A stretch of 64,000 nucleotides of DNA from 'Nostoc azollae' 0708 (lineage in GTDB: Bacteria > Cyanobacteriota > Cyanobacteriia > Cyanobacteriales > Nostocaceae). The number at the start of each line of letters is the position of its first letter. Positions within the stretch are counted from its first letter, which is position 1. The DNA is taken from positions 2,535,001 through 2,599,000 of the forward strand of contig NC_014248.1 in NCBI RefSeq assembly GCF_000196515.1. The letters run 5' to 3'. A program made the translations under genes and the position numbers. This document shows, piece by piece, positions 51,066 through 60,787 of this stretch. The notes under the pieces are model-generated. The model saw only the letters and a list, made by a program, of their open reading frames with translations. It was not told where the DNA came from and did not search any database.

Positions 51066-52235
51066 GTGAACATCGAATTATTTTATCAACGTGCAGAACT
51101 ACTGCATCAGTATTTAGCAGATTTGTACCAGACTGCTATTGTATTACCTTGGATTCCTTCTGATTTAGTACCAGAAGCTTTTAAGGAACTTAAGTATACA
51201 TCAAATAAATTGCAACTAGCAGCTGAAGAACTGTATCACCAAAATGAAGAACTGATTCAAACACGCAACTTACTGGAAACAGAACGCCAGCACTACCAAG
51301 AATTATTTGAGTTTGCACCAGATGGTTATTTAGTCACCAATCAACAAGGTATCATCCAAAAAGCTAACCATACAGCAGCACAGTTACTCAACATAGCTCA
51401 AAATTTCCTGGTTGGTAAACCCATAATTAACTTCATTCCAAGGGAACAATACCAGCACTTTTACAGTGAACTCATCCAGATATCTCAATCTCCGCAAACA
51501 AGAGAAATATTATTATCCTTAAAACCACGTCATGGCCATTATTTTAATGCTTCTTTGAAAGTAAAATCTCTGGTAAAAAATGAACAGCAATCTGTTACTT
51601 TGTATTGGTTAATACGAAAGATCACTGGGCTTCAGCAAGTAAAATCAACTGCTGTTCAGGATCAAAAATACTTAATTGGTGATCGCCCGATAAATAAACA
51701 TTCCAAAGGAGAAAGTATTGTTCTGAATCCGTTATTAATTTACTATGTGGTTCAGGGTGTAGTTAAACTTAGTACCCTTTGCGACACAGGTAAAGAAGTC
51801 CTGACAGGATTAGTAACATCAGGAATGCTGTTTAGCTCTAGTATGACATCCTTACCGATTTACCAAGGAACAGCCATTACAGATATAGAATTAGTCTCCA
51901 TTTATATATCCGAGCTTACGGTTTTACCATCACTGAGCCATATCCTATTACCAAAAATCCAACAGCGATTACAACAAACAGAATCTTTGTTAGTAATTGC
52001 AGCCACAAAAAAAGTAGAAGATCGATTACTGTATTTATTAGAAATTTTAAAACAGCAAATTGGTGAACCAATACCAGGAGGAACTCGGCTCACTTTTCGT
52101 CTCACACATCAAGATATTGCCAATGCTTGTTACACAACTAGAGCTACAATTACACGCTTGTTTACTCAATTACAAAAACAAGGTGTGATCAGTTTTGATG
52201 AAAAAAAACATATTATTTGTAAAAATGTGCCTTAA
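51066..52235 (+). CDS. PAS domain fused to a CRP/FNR-type transcription regulator
   Basis: 389 residues. N-terminal helical part with coiled coil (AAEELYHQNEELIQTRNLLE, about 57-76), a PAS domain (LFEFAPDGYLVTNQQGIIQ ... FLVGKPIINFIP, 85-185), a CRP-like sensor barrel (LIYYVVQGVVKLSTL, GKEVLTGLVTSGMLFSSS, 210-300), a long helix, and a C-terminal HTH (RLTHQDIANACYTTRATITRLFTQLQKQGVI) resembling NtcA-type HTH. The cyclic-nucleotide consensus (GE...RSA) is not visible, so it may not bind cAMP. The start is a GTG without a strong ribosome site. Likely a transcription regulator with a PAS input; targets unknown. Confidence 0.72.
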   Translation: MNIELFYQRAELLHQYLADLYQTAIVLPWIPSDLVPEAFKELKYTSNKLQLAAEELYHQNEELIQTRNLLETERQHYQELFEFAPDGYLVTNQQGIIQKANHTAAQLLNIAQNFLVGKPIINFIPREQYQHFYSELIQISQSPQTREILLSLKPRHGHYFNASLKVKSLVKNEQQSVTLYWLIRKITGLQQVKSTAVQDQKYLIGDRPINKHSKGESIVLNPLLIYYVVQGVVKLSTLCDTGKEVLTGLVTSGMLFSSSMTSLPIYQGTAITDIELVSIYISELTVLPSLSHILLPKIQQRLQQTESLLVIAATKKVEDRLLYLLEILKQQIGEPIPGGTRLTFRLTHQDIANACYTTRATITRLFTQLQKQGVISFDEKKHIICKNVP

Positions 52236-52715
52236 TTAAATCTCATTGCAGGTTGTAGGAGGTACAAAATTGAAATTTTTTTTTTTCAAAATTGGGATGC
52301 TCCGTAAAATATGGCTTTAGAGGATGTTTGAAAAGTCCTTAGTAATGTATACTGCAAACCGGTGAAACTTAGACTTATGTCATACTGATAGCGCAGGGTG
52401 GCGTAAGCCATGGGTAAGGTAGTGCAGCGTATCCCTTCGGGACACTGCGTGAACCCCGAGCGTGCGGTAGGCTCTAGTATCTCGCAGATTCTTCACTATC
52501 TCTTTGAGAGAAGCTCTGCGAAGGTCCAGAATGACACTTTTAAACCTTTTTCAGTATATCAAAAACTTTTAGATCCCCCTAAATCCCCCTTAAGAAGGGG
52601 GATCAATAAGTCCCTCAAGTCACAGCCAGAAACTTTTAAAACAACCTCTTAGCGTAGCTACCGCAGGCATAGACCAAGATACGCTATCCATAGCGTTCAA
52701 CAACGACAAACGCTA
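52236..52715. other. Repeat-rich spacer
   Basis: Contains an interspersed repeat ggtggcgtaagccatgggta (52396) with gggacactgcgtgaac and gcgtgcggtaggctctag (52439-52476), related to 30075-30113; an inverted repeat ttagatccccctaaatcccc / aagaagggggatc (52568-52603) that can form a terminator-like hairpin and is common in Nostoc; and a block agcgtagctaccgcaggcat (52652). A frame of 80 codons across it is not a gene. Confidence 0.55.
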
Positions 52716-52870
52716 CTAGTACCGCCGTGAATTAAAAATGCTTCTTTCAGAAGAGCTAGGCTAACAAAATAGTGCTTCCAGCAGGCTACGCCAACAAAAT
52801 TCAAAATGAATACAGCGTAATATTTTCAGAGATTTGGAATGGGTAATTTATTTCCACCATAGTTTACTAG
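52716..52870. repeat. 155-base MITE-like repeat R2, ending in a gene stop codon
   Basis: Reverse-complement relative of 47857-48011 with the same length, starting ctagtaccgccgtgaat and ending tttactag. Its terminal TAG (read on minus, 52867-52869) is the stop codon of the neighbouring small-peptide gene. Confidence 0.75.
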
Positions 52871-53097
52871 TAAAGAATTGTGCCAACATTATTATTATAA
52901 GCCTTGATTTTTTCGTTGGTCTTGCCTGTTCCCGTATTCCCAAAGGGGTTAAAAGCAGCTACATTAGGAAAACCATTACCTAGTACATTAGGTATTTTAC
53001 CCAATTCCATAGGATCGGATTTTCCACCATAGAAAAGCTGCTGTTCCACTGTTGATAAGTCAACTAACTGCTGGGATTTGATGATTTGCTGAAACAT
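52867..53097 (-). CDS. Small double-glycine leader peptide (bacteriocin-like precursor)
   Basis: 76 residues. Leader MFQQIIKSQQLVDLSTVEQQ LFYGG fits the double-glycine consensus LSxxExxxxxGG (L14 S15 E18 G24 G25) cut by C39-peptidase ABC exporters. The 51-residue core (KSDPMELGKIPNVLGNGFPN ... GTGKTNEK) is rich in Asn, Gly and Pro and has no Cys. GTGAGG lies 9 bases before the ATG at 53097. The stop codon is supplied by the MITE-like repeat R2, so the original C-terminus may differ. No C39 transporter is in the window. Alternatively a non-exported small protein. Confidence 0.55.
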   Translation of the reverse strand: MFQQIIKSQQLVDLSTVEQQLFYGGKSDPMELGKIPNVLGNGFPNVAAFNPFGNTGTGKTNEKIKAYNNNVGTILY

Positions 53098-53303
53098 AAA
53101 TGATCGCCTCACTTACTTAGGTAGTATCCAACACTTGTCGGTTAAGTGGTAAGGTGAAAAGAAAAGGAAAAAACCTTTACCCTTAAACTATTCCCAAGTG
53201 ACAATTTTCAGGCTCTTAACCGAGTATTATACGGGGGGTATCTGCTTTACCTGTCAACTATAAGGATTATTGATGATCAATTCATAAATCCAAAGAGATA
53301 GAT

Positions 53304-53633
53304 TCAACTCCAAACAGGTAGTGGTAGCGGTATGGTTATGGTAACAGCATTTTTTGGTGTATTAGCCGTTCTTTTGGTGGGGTCAAGCGGACCTAAACGA
53401 GGCAATTTTGTTGTCGGCAAATGAGGAACAAAGGGTGTTAAACCAAGCGCATCAGAGGCTTTAAGAGATGGCATACTTGTTTTATTAGCTGTTCTGGGCA
53501 TAGTGCTAAGGCCATCTTCCTGTGTAGTTTGAGGAGTAGTAATAGTCCCACCACATAATTTCTCAGCTAGAGTATCGTTAATTTCGTTGACTAAAGTATT
53601 AGCTATTAATGAGTTTTCTTGACTAGTGAACAT
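53304..53633 (-). CDS. Small double-glycine leader peptide, Thr/Pro-rich
   Basis: 109 residues. N-terminal IANTLVNEINDTLAEKLCGG resembles a double-glycine leader ending at Gly28-Gly29 (LAEKLCGG). The remaining 80 residues are Thr/Pro/Leu-rich (TTPQTTQEDGLSTMPRT, ... PLPLPVWS) with no Cys, and have low-complexity character. It shares a leader type with the gene at 52867 and lies 207 bases upstream of it on the same strand, so the pair may be exported by one transporter. The ribosome site (gaaag) is weak. No family named. Confidence 0.5.
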   Translation of the reverse strand: MFTSQENSLIANTLVNEINDTLAEKLCGGTITTPQTTQEDGLSTMPRTANKTSMPSLKASDALGLTPFVPHLPTTKLPRLGPLDPTKRTANTPKNAVTITIPLPLPVWS

Positions 53634-54270
53634 TTCTTTCGCACTTATTTTTATTAGCCATATTACCAGAATAAATTAAACAAATTCTATTTAGGATGAC
53701 CGTTGAGGCGTAATTATCAGGACAATCATTATCTTATACAGCTTTTAAATTTCAATCTGCTGTATGTTGCTCCCAGCCTGATACAGAAAGGAATTCCGAA
53801 TTCAAAATCTATATGACCACTAATTCTTTGATGGTATCAGCCCCTAGATTTGTCCGTGGGGTCAATCCAAAATCCAAAATAGGAAAAGGGACGCTCCTCA
53901 ACGCCCCTTCTATGCAATCAATTCAACCGTTAGCCAAATAATCCGTGGTTTTGGCAATTTGGCAGACAAAATTTTTCGGTTGCCGTTTTAATAGAAATAT
54001 CAAGAAAGAAGACAAAATCAGTAAGAATTGTTCATAGGGAAGGATTGCAGCCAACCCTGAGAACAAATACCCACTCGCCAGTTGTTGATGAAGCACTGTA
54101 CAACACCCCTAAATGTTGTAGCAGTTTGTTAAACTTGTCATCACTTCACTGCAACTGGCTAAAAGTCTCACAGAAAAAATATAAATCATTGAGCAGTTCA
54201 TCCATTTTGTGGTTGGGCGTTTTTTGATTTTGCATATACTGTCTAAAAAACATTGATTTTTCATTAGTTT
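53634..54270. other. Non-coding spacer with weak hairpin
   Basis: About 640 bases without a convincing gene. A hairpin aaagggacg ... cgccccttt-like near 53885-53911 lies downstream of the minus-strand gene at 54271 and may terminate it. A 60-codon frame at 54045 has no support. Confidence 0.4.
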
Positions 54271-54651
54271 TTAATCACGCAGGATTTGAGAAATAATTCT
54301 GTCTGCTTGTAATCGCTGATAAGTCAAGCGAATAATATTGGCGGAATCGAATAAGCCACGAACATAGCAAGCAAAACCCAAAGCATCGAACAACATCAAA
54401 GTAGTAACTCCCTCTTGTGCTAAAGACAGAATAAATTCTGTAACCCCTGGTGCAGTGGTATCTACTGGCATTGTTGCGACCAGAAAACGGATACAATCAG
54501 CTGATACAATAGTGCCTTCTAATTCTTTAGAATCCGTTGCCAGACGGACAATACCGACCATAATTTGATTTGGAGTCATGCCTTCTTCCATCAGAAGGAC
54601 AAATAAAGATGCCAGGCTATCTGGGGTGTACTTATCGAGTTTGATATTCAT
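54271..54651 (-). CDS. Hypothetical protein of 126 residues
   Basis: Not recognised. It begins MNIKLDKYTPDSLASLFVLL MEEG and is mainly helical with repeated hydrophobic stretches (TEFILSLAQEGVTTLMLFDALGF), no signal peptide and two Cys. Length and codon use look gene-like and the frame is free of lesions. It is on the same strand as the two double-glycine peptides but 640 bases upstream, so a functional link is unproven. Confidence 0.55.
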   Translation of the reverse strand: MNIKLDKYTPDSLASLFVLLMEEGMTPNQIMVGIVRLATDSKELEGTIVSADCIRFLVATMPVDTTAPGVTEFILSLAQEGVTTLMLFDALGFACYVRGLFDSANIIRLTYQRLQADRIISQILRD

Positions 54652-54879
54652 AGTGCTTACATAATTATGTGTAACAATAAACTCAAAATTTTTTGTATAT
54701 CCGGAAAATTTAAGCCAATTTTTTTACTTTCTACTAGTAAAACCGTAGTTATTGAGGCAATCATAGATATGTTTGGCGAATGTTAAACTACAAGGCAACT
54801 TCTCGGCTGTGATCTGAGTCTCTACATTGAGCTTTTGTTTGAGATATAGGCAATCTTGGGAAAATTTCCGAGGTGAAAT

Positions 54880-56099
54880 GTGCGTCAAAATCTAAAATCA
54901 GGGTTGTTTTCAGCTGTATTTATCTTGAGTATGTTAGCTGTGATGATATTATCATTACCTTTAAAAGCTCAAACTGCGATCACTCCACAGCAAACTTCAG
55001 AGTTAAGCGGGGTGTGGTTAACCAATATTGATAGTGATCTTTTTTTTGACCGCGATAGCTTGCAAAAAGCCCTGAGAAATTTAGATACTTTCAATTTTAA
55101 TACAGTCTATCCCGCTGTTTAGAACTGGGGTTATACGCTCTATCCTACCAAAGTTAGTGCTCAAGTAATTGGCAAATCCCTCGATCCCACACGGGGATTA
55201 CAAGGACGAGATATGCTCCAAGAAATTGTTACAGAAGGACATAAACAAGGCTTAACCGTCATTCCCTGGTTCAAATTTGGCTTTATGGCTCCTGCTGATT
55301 ACCTTCTAGCCAAAAATCGCCCTCAATGGCTTGCTAGTCGCCGCGACGATACCAAAATTGTCAAAGAAGGAACACACAATCGCGTATGGCTGAGTCCTTT
55401 TCCTCCTGATGTACAGCAATTTATCCAAGATTTATTTAATTGTGGAAATCCTCAAAAACTACAATATTGATTGATGGTATTCAATTTGATGACCATTTCG
55501 GCTTACCATCAGAACTGGGTTATGATGCCTACACAGTGGCGTTATACAAAAAAGAACACCGTGGTCAAGCACCATCTAAAAATCCCAAAGATCCAGAATG
55601 GCTGGGCTGGAGAGCCAACAAAATTACCAACTTCATGAAGCGGGTATTTACAGCTATTAAAGCTAATAAAAAGAATTGTCTAGTTTCCGTAGCTCCCAAT
55701 CCCCACCGTTTTTTCTATGAATATTTTTTAGCAGACTGGCAGAAATGGGAACGAATGGGATTAATAGAAGACTTGGTTGTGCATATTATTATATATCGTG
55801 ATGATTTAAATGTGTTTTGCAGCAAATTAGAATAGCCAGAAGTGAAAGTCGCACGGAAACATATACCTGTGAGTATTGGCATTTTGAGCTGGTTAAAAAA
55901 TCGCTCGGTTTCCATGCAACAGATTAGAACTCAAGTACAGAAAGTGCGCGATCGCAAATTTGCCGGAATTTTCTTCTTCTTTTATGAAACCCTCTGGAAC
56001 ATCAGCCAAGAAAAAGCCCTAGAACGTCAAGTCGGTTTCCAGCAAATCTTCCCCAAACCAGCAACCTATACTAGGCTACTAGCAGGGTGGAAAGGGTAG
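54880..56099 (+). pseudogene. GH10-like (GHL10/DUF187-type) glycoside hydrolase, recent pseudogene
   Basis: GTG start after GAGG, signal peptide (FSAVFILSMLAVMILSL ... KAQ), then ELSGVWLTNIDSDLFFDRDS, a TAG at 55120 where the family has Trp (PAV-stop-NWGYTLYP), QGRDMLQEIVTEGHKQGLTV, IPWFKFGFMAPADYLL, HNRVWLSPFPPDVQQFI, a frameshift near 55440, DGIQFDDHFGLPSELGYD, ITNFMKRVFTAIKANK, a TAG near 55833 and the tail SIGILSWLKNRSVSMQQIRT and FAGIFFFFYETLW. Expected function: exported (cell-wall or polysaccharide) hydrolase. Three lesions in an otherwise full-length gene suggest recent loss. Confidence 0.8.
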
Positions 56100-56150
56100 G
56101 TGATTGGTGATTGGTTACCAGACAGGAGGCAGAAATTTTTTAATTCATTT

Positions 56151-56184
56151 TTCCCCATCTTCCCCATCTTCCCCATCTTCCCCA
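56151..56184. repeat. TTCCCCATC nonamer tandem repeat
   Basis: Almost four units of ttccccatc between the hydrolase pseudogene and the stop of the convergent protease gene. Confidence 0.7.
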
Positions 56185-57663
56185 TTACCCTATTCCCAGC
56201 CTTCCAGCCAAAGCAGGTGTTAAAGGTAAGAGAGTAGCAATCATCAAAAATAGAGCTAAAAGACCTAAAGCAGCCCTAGCATCATCAGGTTCAGAAACTT
56301 CATTCAAACTAGGGCGTTCTGCATCCCGTTGTAAGAAGAAAATCACAATCGCCCAATACATAGCCAGCGTATTACCTAAAGACACCAACGCCAGCAAAAT
56401 TAAAGTCGCAATAGTTGCCCTTGCTGCTGTTTTGCGTCCATAAATCGCCTGGACAATGCGCCCACCATCTAGTTGTCCAGCAGGCATTAGGTTTAAAGCC
56501 GTAATCACTAATCCCAACCAACCAATGATCACTAGAGGATGAACATTTACAAACGGCCCTTGTACAGCCGAACCCAGCACAACCCGCGCCAAGCTACCTA
56601 CTAAAATTGAGCCTTGGAAAAACTTATTTGGTAATTGAAATAAACTACCAGGCTGAGAAAGTAACAAACCTGTTACCAGCATGATCAAAGAAACAATACC
56701 GCCAAAAGCTGGCCCTGCCAAAGCAATATCAAATAATGCCTTACGGTTAGGTAATAGAGACTCAAAGCGAGTAATTGCCCCAAAAGAACCAATCTGCACA
56801 GCTGGTAGGAAAAAAGGCCAACTCAATTTGACCTGGTGCTTTCGTCCCAGAAACCAATGACCAATTTCGTGAGCTATCAAAATTGTAAATATTCCCAAAC
56901 CGATAGGCAAAGCTTCAGAAAACCTTCCTGGATTGGCAACTAAATCGAAATTCAGCAATAATCCTGCCGCTTCTAAATTGGTGGCGATAGTTGCTACCAA
57001 GAGAATCACCGCAAAGACTTTTTGTGGTAACTGGATCGGCTTTGGGTCAGTACGACTAGGTAAAACAATCATCACCGGTTTACCGTCTGTATTTTCCATT
57101 AAGAACAGGCGATATTTATCACCTAAACGTTCCTGCAAACTTCTCATAAGATGGTTATGAACTTCCTCTGGTTCTCCCCGCAAATTGCCTTTTAAAATCG
57201 CACCTTCTTGATAGGGGATGGTTTCTGTGGCGAAAAATGTGTCAATACCGAAAATACCTTTAATGGTATTCAAATCTTCTTCTGGTATTGTTATTGGTTG
57301 CAGTTTCACTCCTGCAATCACTACTGGATTATTGGTATTTGATGTAGCTGCATCTGCAAGTCTTTCTGTTGCCCGTTGTTTCAGAATGGCATCTTGACCA
57401 GCTTGGCGTAACTGTCTACCTAAGAAAATATACACACCAGCAGAAGTAACTACCAATAACAATATACCCGCTATATTGATATAAATTCCGGCAGCAAACA
57501 AGCCAAAAAATAACAGCCAAGGAGTCATCAATACTACTGACTGTAACCAGGCTAGGATTCCCAGTTTACCAAAAGGTCTGGCGCGGTAAAAGCCCCAACC
57601 CAAAATTCCGAACGCTACCAGCACAACTGCTGCAATTATAGGAGTTTCTGATGAAGTAAACAT
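56185..57663 (-). CDS. Site-2 protease family (M50) membrane metalloprotease, EGY-like
   Basis: Intramembrane zinc protease with two N-terminal membrane segments (before residue 85), a soluble part (120-215: EEDLNTIKGIFGIDTFFATE TI) as in plant and cyanobacterial EGY1, the zinc motif HEIGH at about 265-269, and the second zinc ligand region NLMPAGQLDGGR near 400; several further membrane segments. 492 residues from the ATG at 57663, which has AAGG nearby; an in-frame ATG at 57699 exists. Substrate unknown; EGY proteins affect thylakoid and envelope quality control. Intact. Confidence 0.85.
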   Translation of the reverse strand: MFTSSETPIIAAVVLVAFGILGWGFYRARPFGKLGILAWLQSVVLMTPWLLFFGLFAAGIYINIAGILLLVVTSAGVYIFLGRQLRQAGQDAILKQRATERLADAATSNTNNPVVIAGVKLQPITIPEEDLNTIKGIFGIDTFFATETIPYQEGAILKGNLRGEPEEVHNHLMRSLQERLGDKYRLFLMENTDGKPVMIVLPSRTDPKPIQLPQKVFAVILLVATIATNLEAAGLLLNFDLVANPGRFSEALPIGLGIFTILIAHEIGHWFLGRKHQVKLSWPFFLPAVQIGSFGAITRFESLLPNRKALFDIALAGPAFGGIVSLIMLVTGLLLSQPGSLFQLPNKFFQGSILVGSLARVVLGSAVQGPFVNVHPLVIIGWLGLVITALNLMPAGQLDGGRIVQAIYGRKTAARATIATLILLALVSLGNTLAMYWAIVIFFLQRDAERPSLNEVSEPDDARAALGLLALFLMIATLLPLTPALAGRLGIG

Positions 57664-58052
57664 CTTCAAACCTTTGCTATTGAGATCAAGCCAGAACAAG
57701 TCCGGTTATGTAGATATAGCAGCTCACAGGTGACAGGTGAGTCAGCGCGGTCTTGGGGGTTTCCCCCAAGACCGCGCTGACAAACCCGAAGGGTGACAGA
57801 GTTACAAGTCTTTTTGTATCTAAGTTTTATCATCTGTTGTTGTCCTAACCACCGTGGCAGTTGCTATATGATCAATAACTAATCTATAACGCAGGTTTTA
57901 GTCTACCCAAATAATGCTTTTATTTGGCAATAGTTAGTTCAATTGACAAAATTAATATTTACTGCTATATTTTCGTATTTTAATTATAGCATCTGGGTAC
58001 TTGTCACCCAAATATCAAGAATTCTGGAGAATCTCACTAAAGAATATATTAT
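57664..58052. other. Spacer upstream of the site-2 protease
   Basis: Holds the perfect hairpin at 57741 and otherwise AT-rich sequence with no gene. The protease promoter should be here. Confidence 0.4.
57741..57781. repeat. Perfect 19-bp GC-rich hairpin
   Basis: gtcagcgcggtcttggggg, loop ttt, then its exact complement. With a 19-base stem in AT-rich DNA it is far beyond chance; it may be a terminator-like or mobile hairpin. It lies upstream of the site-2 protease gene rather than after a gene. Confidence 0.8.
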
Positions 58053-58640
58053 TTATAATAATTTATTAGGTCCTGCTAATTGACTAATGGGAATTTCAAT
58101 CACAAATTCCGTTCCTTCTCCCAGGGTAGAGTGACAACATAAATTACTGTGATGTTTCCCTACTATAAGTTGGTAACTAATAGAAAGTCCCAAGCCTGTA
58201 CCTTTACTTATGTCTTTAGTCGTAAATAATGGGTCAAATAATTTGGGCATAATTTCTGGGGATATTACTGAACCAGTATCCCTGATGCAGATAGCTAATC
58301 GGTTATTTTTACTGAAAACAGTAATAATATGAATTACTCTTTTTTGATTAACTAGACTTACATCTTCTAAAGCATCAATAGCATTGCTAAAAAAACTATC
58401 TGTGAGGGAGTTGAGTGTAGTTAGCCACTAATTTGGCTCATTTTTAATAGTCAGAAATTCTTCATAGCTATAATGCATGTGGCGAGCAAATATTGCGATC
58501 GCAGCTCGTGTATATTCCAGAAATAAACCTATTTGCTCATAATTATACTTCACAAGAGTTGATAACTGAGCTTGGCTCAAACTGTCTACAGCTTAATGTA
58601 GTTTTGCTAGTTCCTGTTGTAGAGAGTCATAAGTATCTTT
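58053..58640 (-). pseudogene. Sensor histidine kinase, C-terminal remnant
   Basis: The end of the gene reads MPKLFDPLFTTKDISKGTGL GLSISYQLIVGKHH and GEGTEFVIEIP, the G1/F/G2 boxes of a HATPase domain. Upstream parts in other frames: SNAIDALEDVSLVNQKRVIH (N box), LAICIRDTGSVISPEI (G1-like, altered), and IGLFLEYTRAAIAIFARHMHYSYEEF from a preceding signalling segment. A TAA follows NEPN near 58428 and a large piece between is missing. An IS66-like copy lies just upstream on this strand. Confidence 0.65.
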
Positions 58641-58777
58641 ATTTACGGTGATAACCTCACAAGTGATAGTCTTGATAAGTTCGGGAGTTCAGAAGGCAGG
58701 ATGCAGGATGCATAATTACTTTTTCTCCATAAGTATGCTGCTCAGAATTATTTCATGGAGAGACTAAATCAAGATCC

Positions 58778-60292
58778 GTAAGGATTCAGGTCTAAGGTAG
58801 AGGGGTTAAAGAAGGTGTATGGAAAGCAGAGTGAACCATGGCTTTCATAGGTTGGTCAAAAAACTCAATTAGAGAAAGTGCTTGACGGCGACAAGTTTGT
58901 ATAACCGTCAATAAATTGGCAGGATGTTGGAAGAGCTCCAGAGAAAGAGAACCACCACAGACTTTTCCTTGTATCAGTGCTAAATCTAACCTTGGTTCAG
59001 CTAAATTATGATCAAGGTCTATTACCTAAGGAAGGTAAAAGTTTACCAGGTTCCCCTGGGGCTTGATTAATGAATGAATGGAAGATTCAACTTTTGGTTG
59101 AAACTAGGATGGGCAAGTCAAGAATTCATGAAGGTTTTGGGTTTGTTGGAATAAAGGGTAGTTTTTAAAACCTTCATCTATGAGGTCGATGAATTTCGTG
59201 CCAACTTCTTGGTGATTGAAGCCAGGAATCTTGATTAGTGTCTTGAAGTGACGGGGTAGGGTAGATGTGCCTGACATTTCTGTTGAGCTGTGACCGCATA
59301 ACCGTTATAGGCAGTAAAGTCATCAGAACTGAGTACACCAGAGTAACTTGAACCCACAATGGATTCTAATTCGCCAGGACAAGGAGTATCAGGACCCATG
59401 AAATCAAGGGAAGTTACTATTGGCAAAAATCCATAACCATTGTTTCACCCCTTTGACTACCCAGGGTGTTTCATCCCCAAGGATATGAGGCTGGGTTTGT
59501 TTTATCCACTGTTTGAGGCTATGAATACTTTGAGCCACTGGACCATCTATTCCTTCATTGGTACCTCTACTAATGTTCCCACTCCAATTTCTATTTGACC
59601 CAGTTCCCACAACAACAAGTGTTGTTTTTCATAGGCTCAATGGCCCTAGTTATTGATCCATCCCAAAAAAGCTTGTCCTGTGATTCCTATATCTTGTCCC
59701 GGTACTATCTCTGGTGACCAGAGTAGCGCTTGTGTTTCCCCACAAACACTGCAAATCCACGTATATCTTTCATATTCTACTATTTGGATTGGCCTGTCCA
59801 CCAAGTCCCTACTTGTTGTGTTTGGATTTTTATTGGTTCGCCAAAGAATTGCCCCTGACCTCACCATCCACACACTTGCCGTCCCACTATCTCAAATCTA
59901 TTCTATCTACTCCACCAAACCCCTTTCTCCTTTTTCCCCTATGCCCTGGTTGTCCTCCTGGTTTCCGTTTTTGTGTCTGCTTCTCTTCTTGTTTCTCTTC
60001 TTGTTTGTTTTCGGTTTTTTTGAGGATGTCTCCCAAGGGTGGTTTGGATCATGTTATGGTCTCTAAATCTCTACTGACTTTGAGTTTCTCTATTTCTTTT
60101 CCCAGTTCTACTACTCTATTTGTTAGGTTCTCTATACTTTGTCCCCTGGTCAATAATGATTTCTACCAGTTGCTCTGTTGCCAACTGCTTCAATATCTCT
60201 CTGTCTAGTTTTGGTGGCAGCTTCTTTTCCATAACTGCTATATTCTGCCTCTCCTATCACACTTGTCAATACCCCACCACCTGAATCCTTAC
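58778..60292 (-). mobile_element. IS66-like element, copy D, with 8-base target duplication
   Basis: Ends gtaaggattcaggt and acctgaatccttac. The flanking 8 bases are caagatcc (left, 58770-58777) and taagatcc (right, 60293-60300), an IS66-type 8-base duplication with one mismatch; this defines the element ends best among the four copies. The transposase on minus (KPPLGDILKKTEN, PGGQPGHRGKRRKGFGG, PIQIVEYERYTWICSVCGET, ETPWVVKGVKQWLWIFAN) has the same stop TAG in WINN-stop-G and the QAHLPYPV frameshift as the other copies. Confidence 0.82.
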
Positions 60293-60787
60293 TAAGATCC
60301 TCTTATAAGGTTAGCCGATTAATGGGTTAATATTTCTGCGATCGCACCAAACCAGTAAAGCAGAAGGTAAAAAAGCTTATTACATCAGCTTTTCAATCTT
60401 TTTCAACTGAATATTAATTTCTGGTAAAAAATATTGATTGCTGCTAATCGCCACTAATCCAAAAAAATCATAAAATACCAATATTCATGAGTCAGACTTT
60501 TTAGTAATTATTCACTAATTATCTATATTCTTACAGATTTGGGATGCTCTCAACTAATTTACATATCATCCTGTGATTAAATCGTCTAAGAAATTATGTA
60601 TAGTTGACCTTTTGATAGATTGGAAAAAATGATGGAATCTGTATATTTAGATATACCACTAGTAGCACATAATGGTTTGAAATACCTCATGCTAAATGGA
60701 TAATTTCCAAATCAATATCAACATATATATTTGCATACTGAGATAGAATTTTAACTATTCATCCCTGCAAATTCCTTCCTATCACCC
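60293..60787. other. Non-coding spacer
   Basis: AT-rich; should hold the promoter of the efflux operon. Contains a HIP1-like gcgatcgc near 60338. No gene or operator recognised. Confidence 0.4.

Noticed and set aside
52410-52652. 80-codon frame in the repeat-rich spacer
   Set aside because: Made of interspersed repeats and the ccccctaaatccccc hairpin; no gene-like composition.
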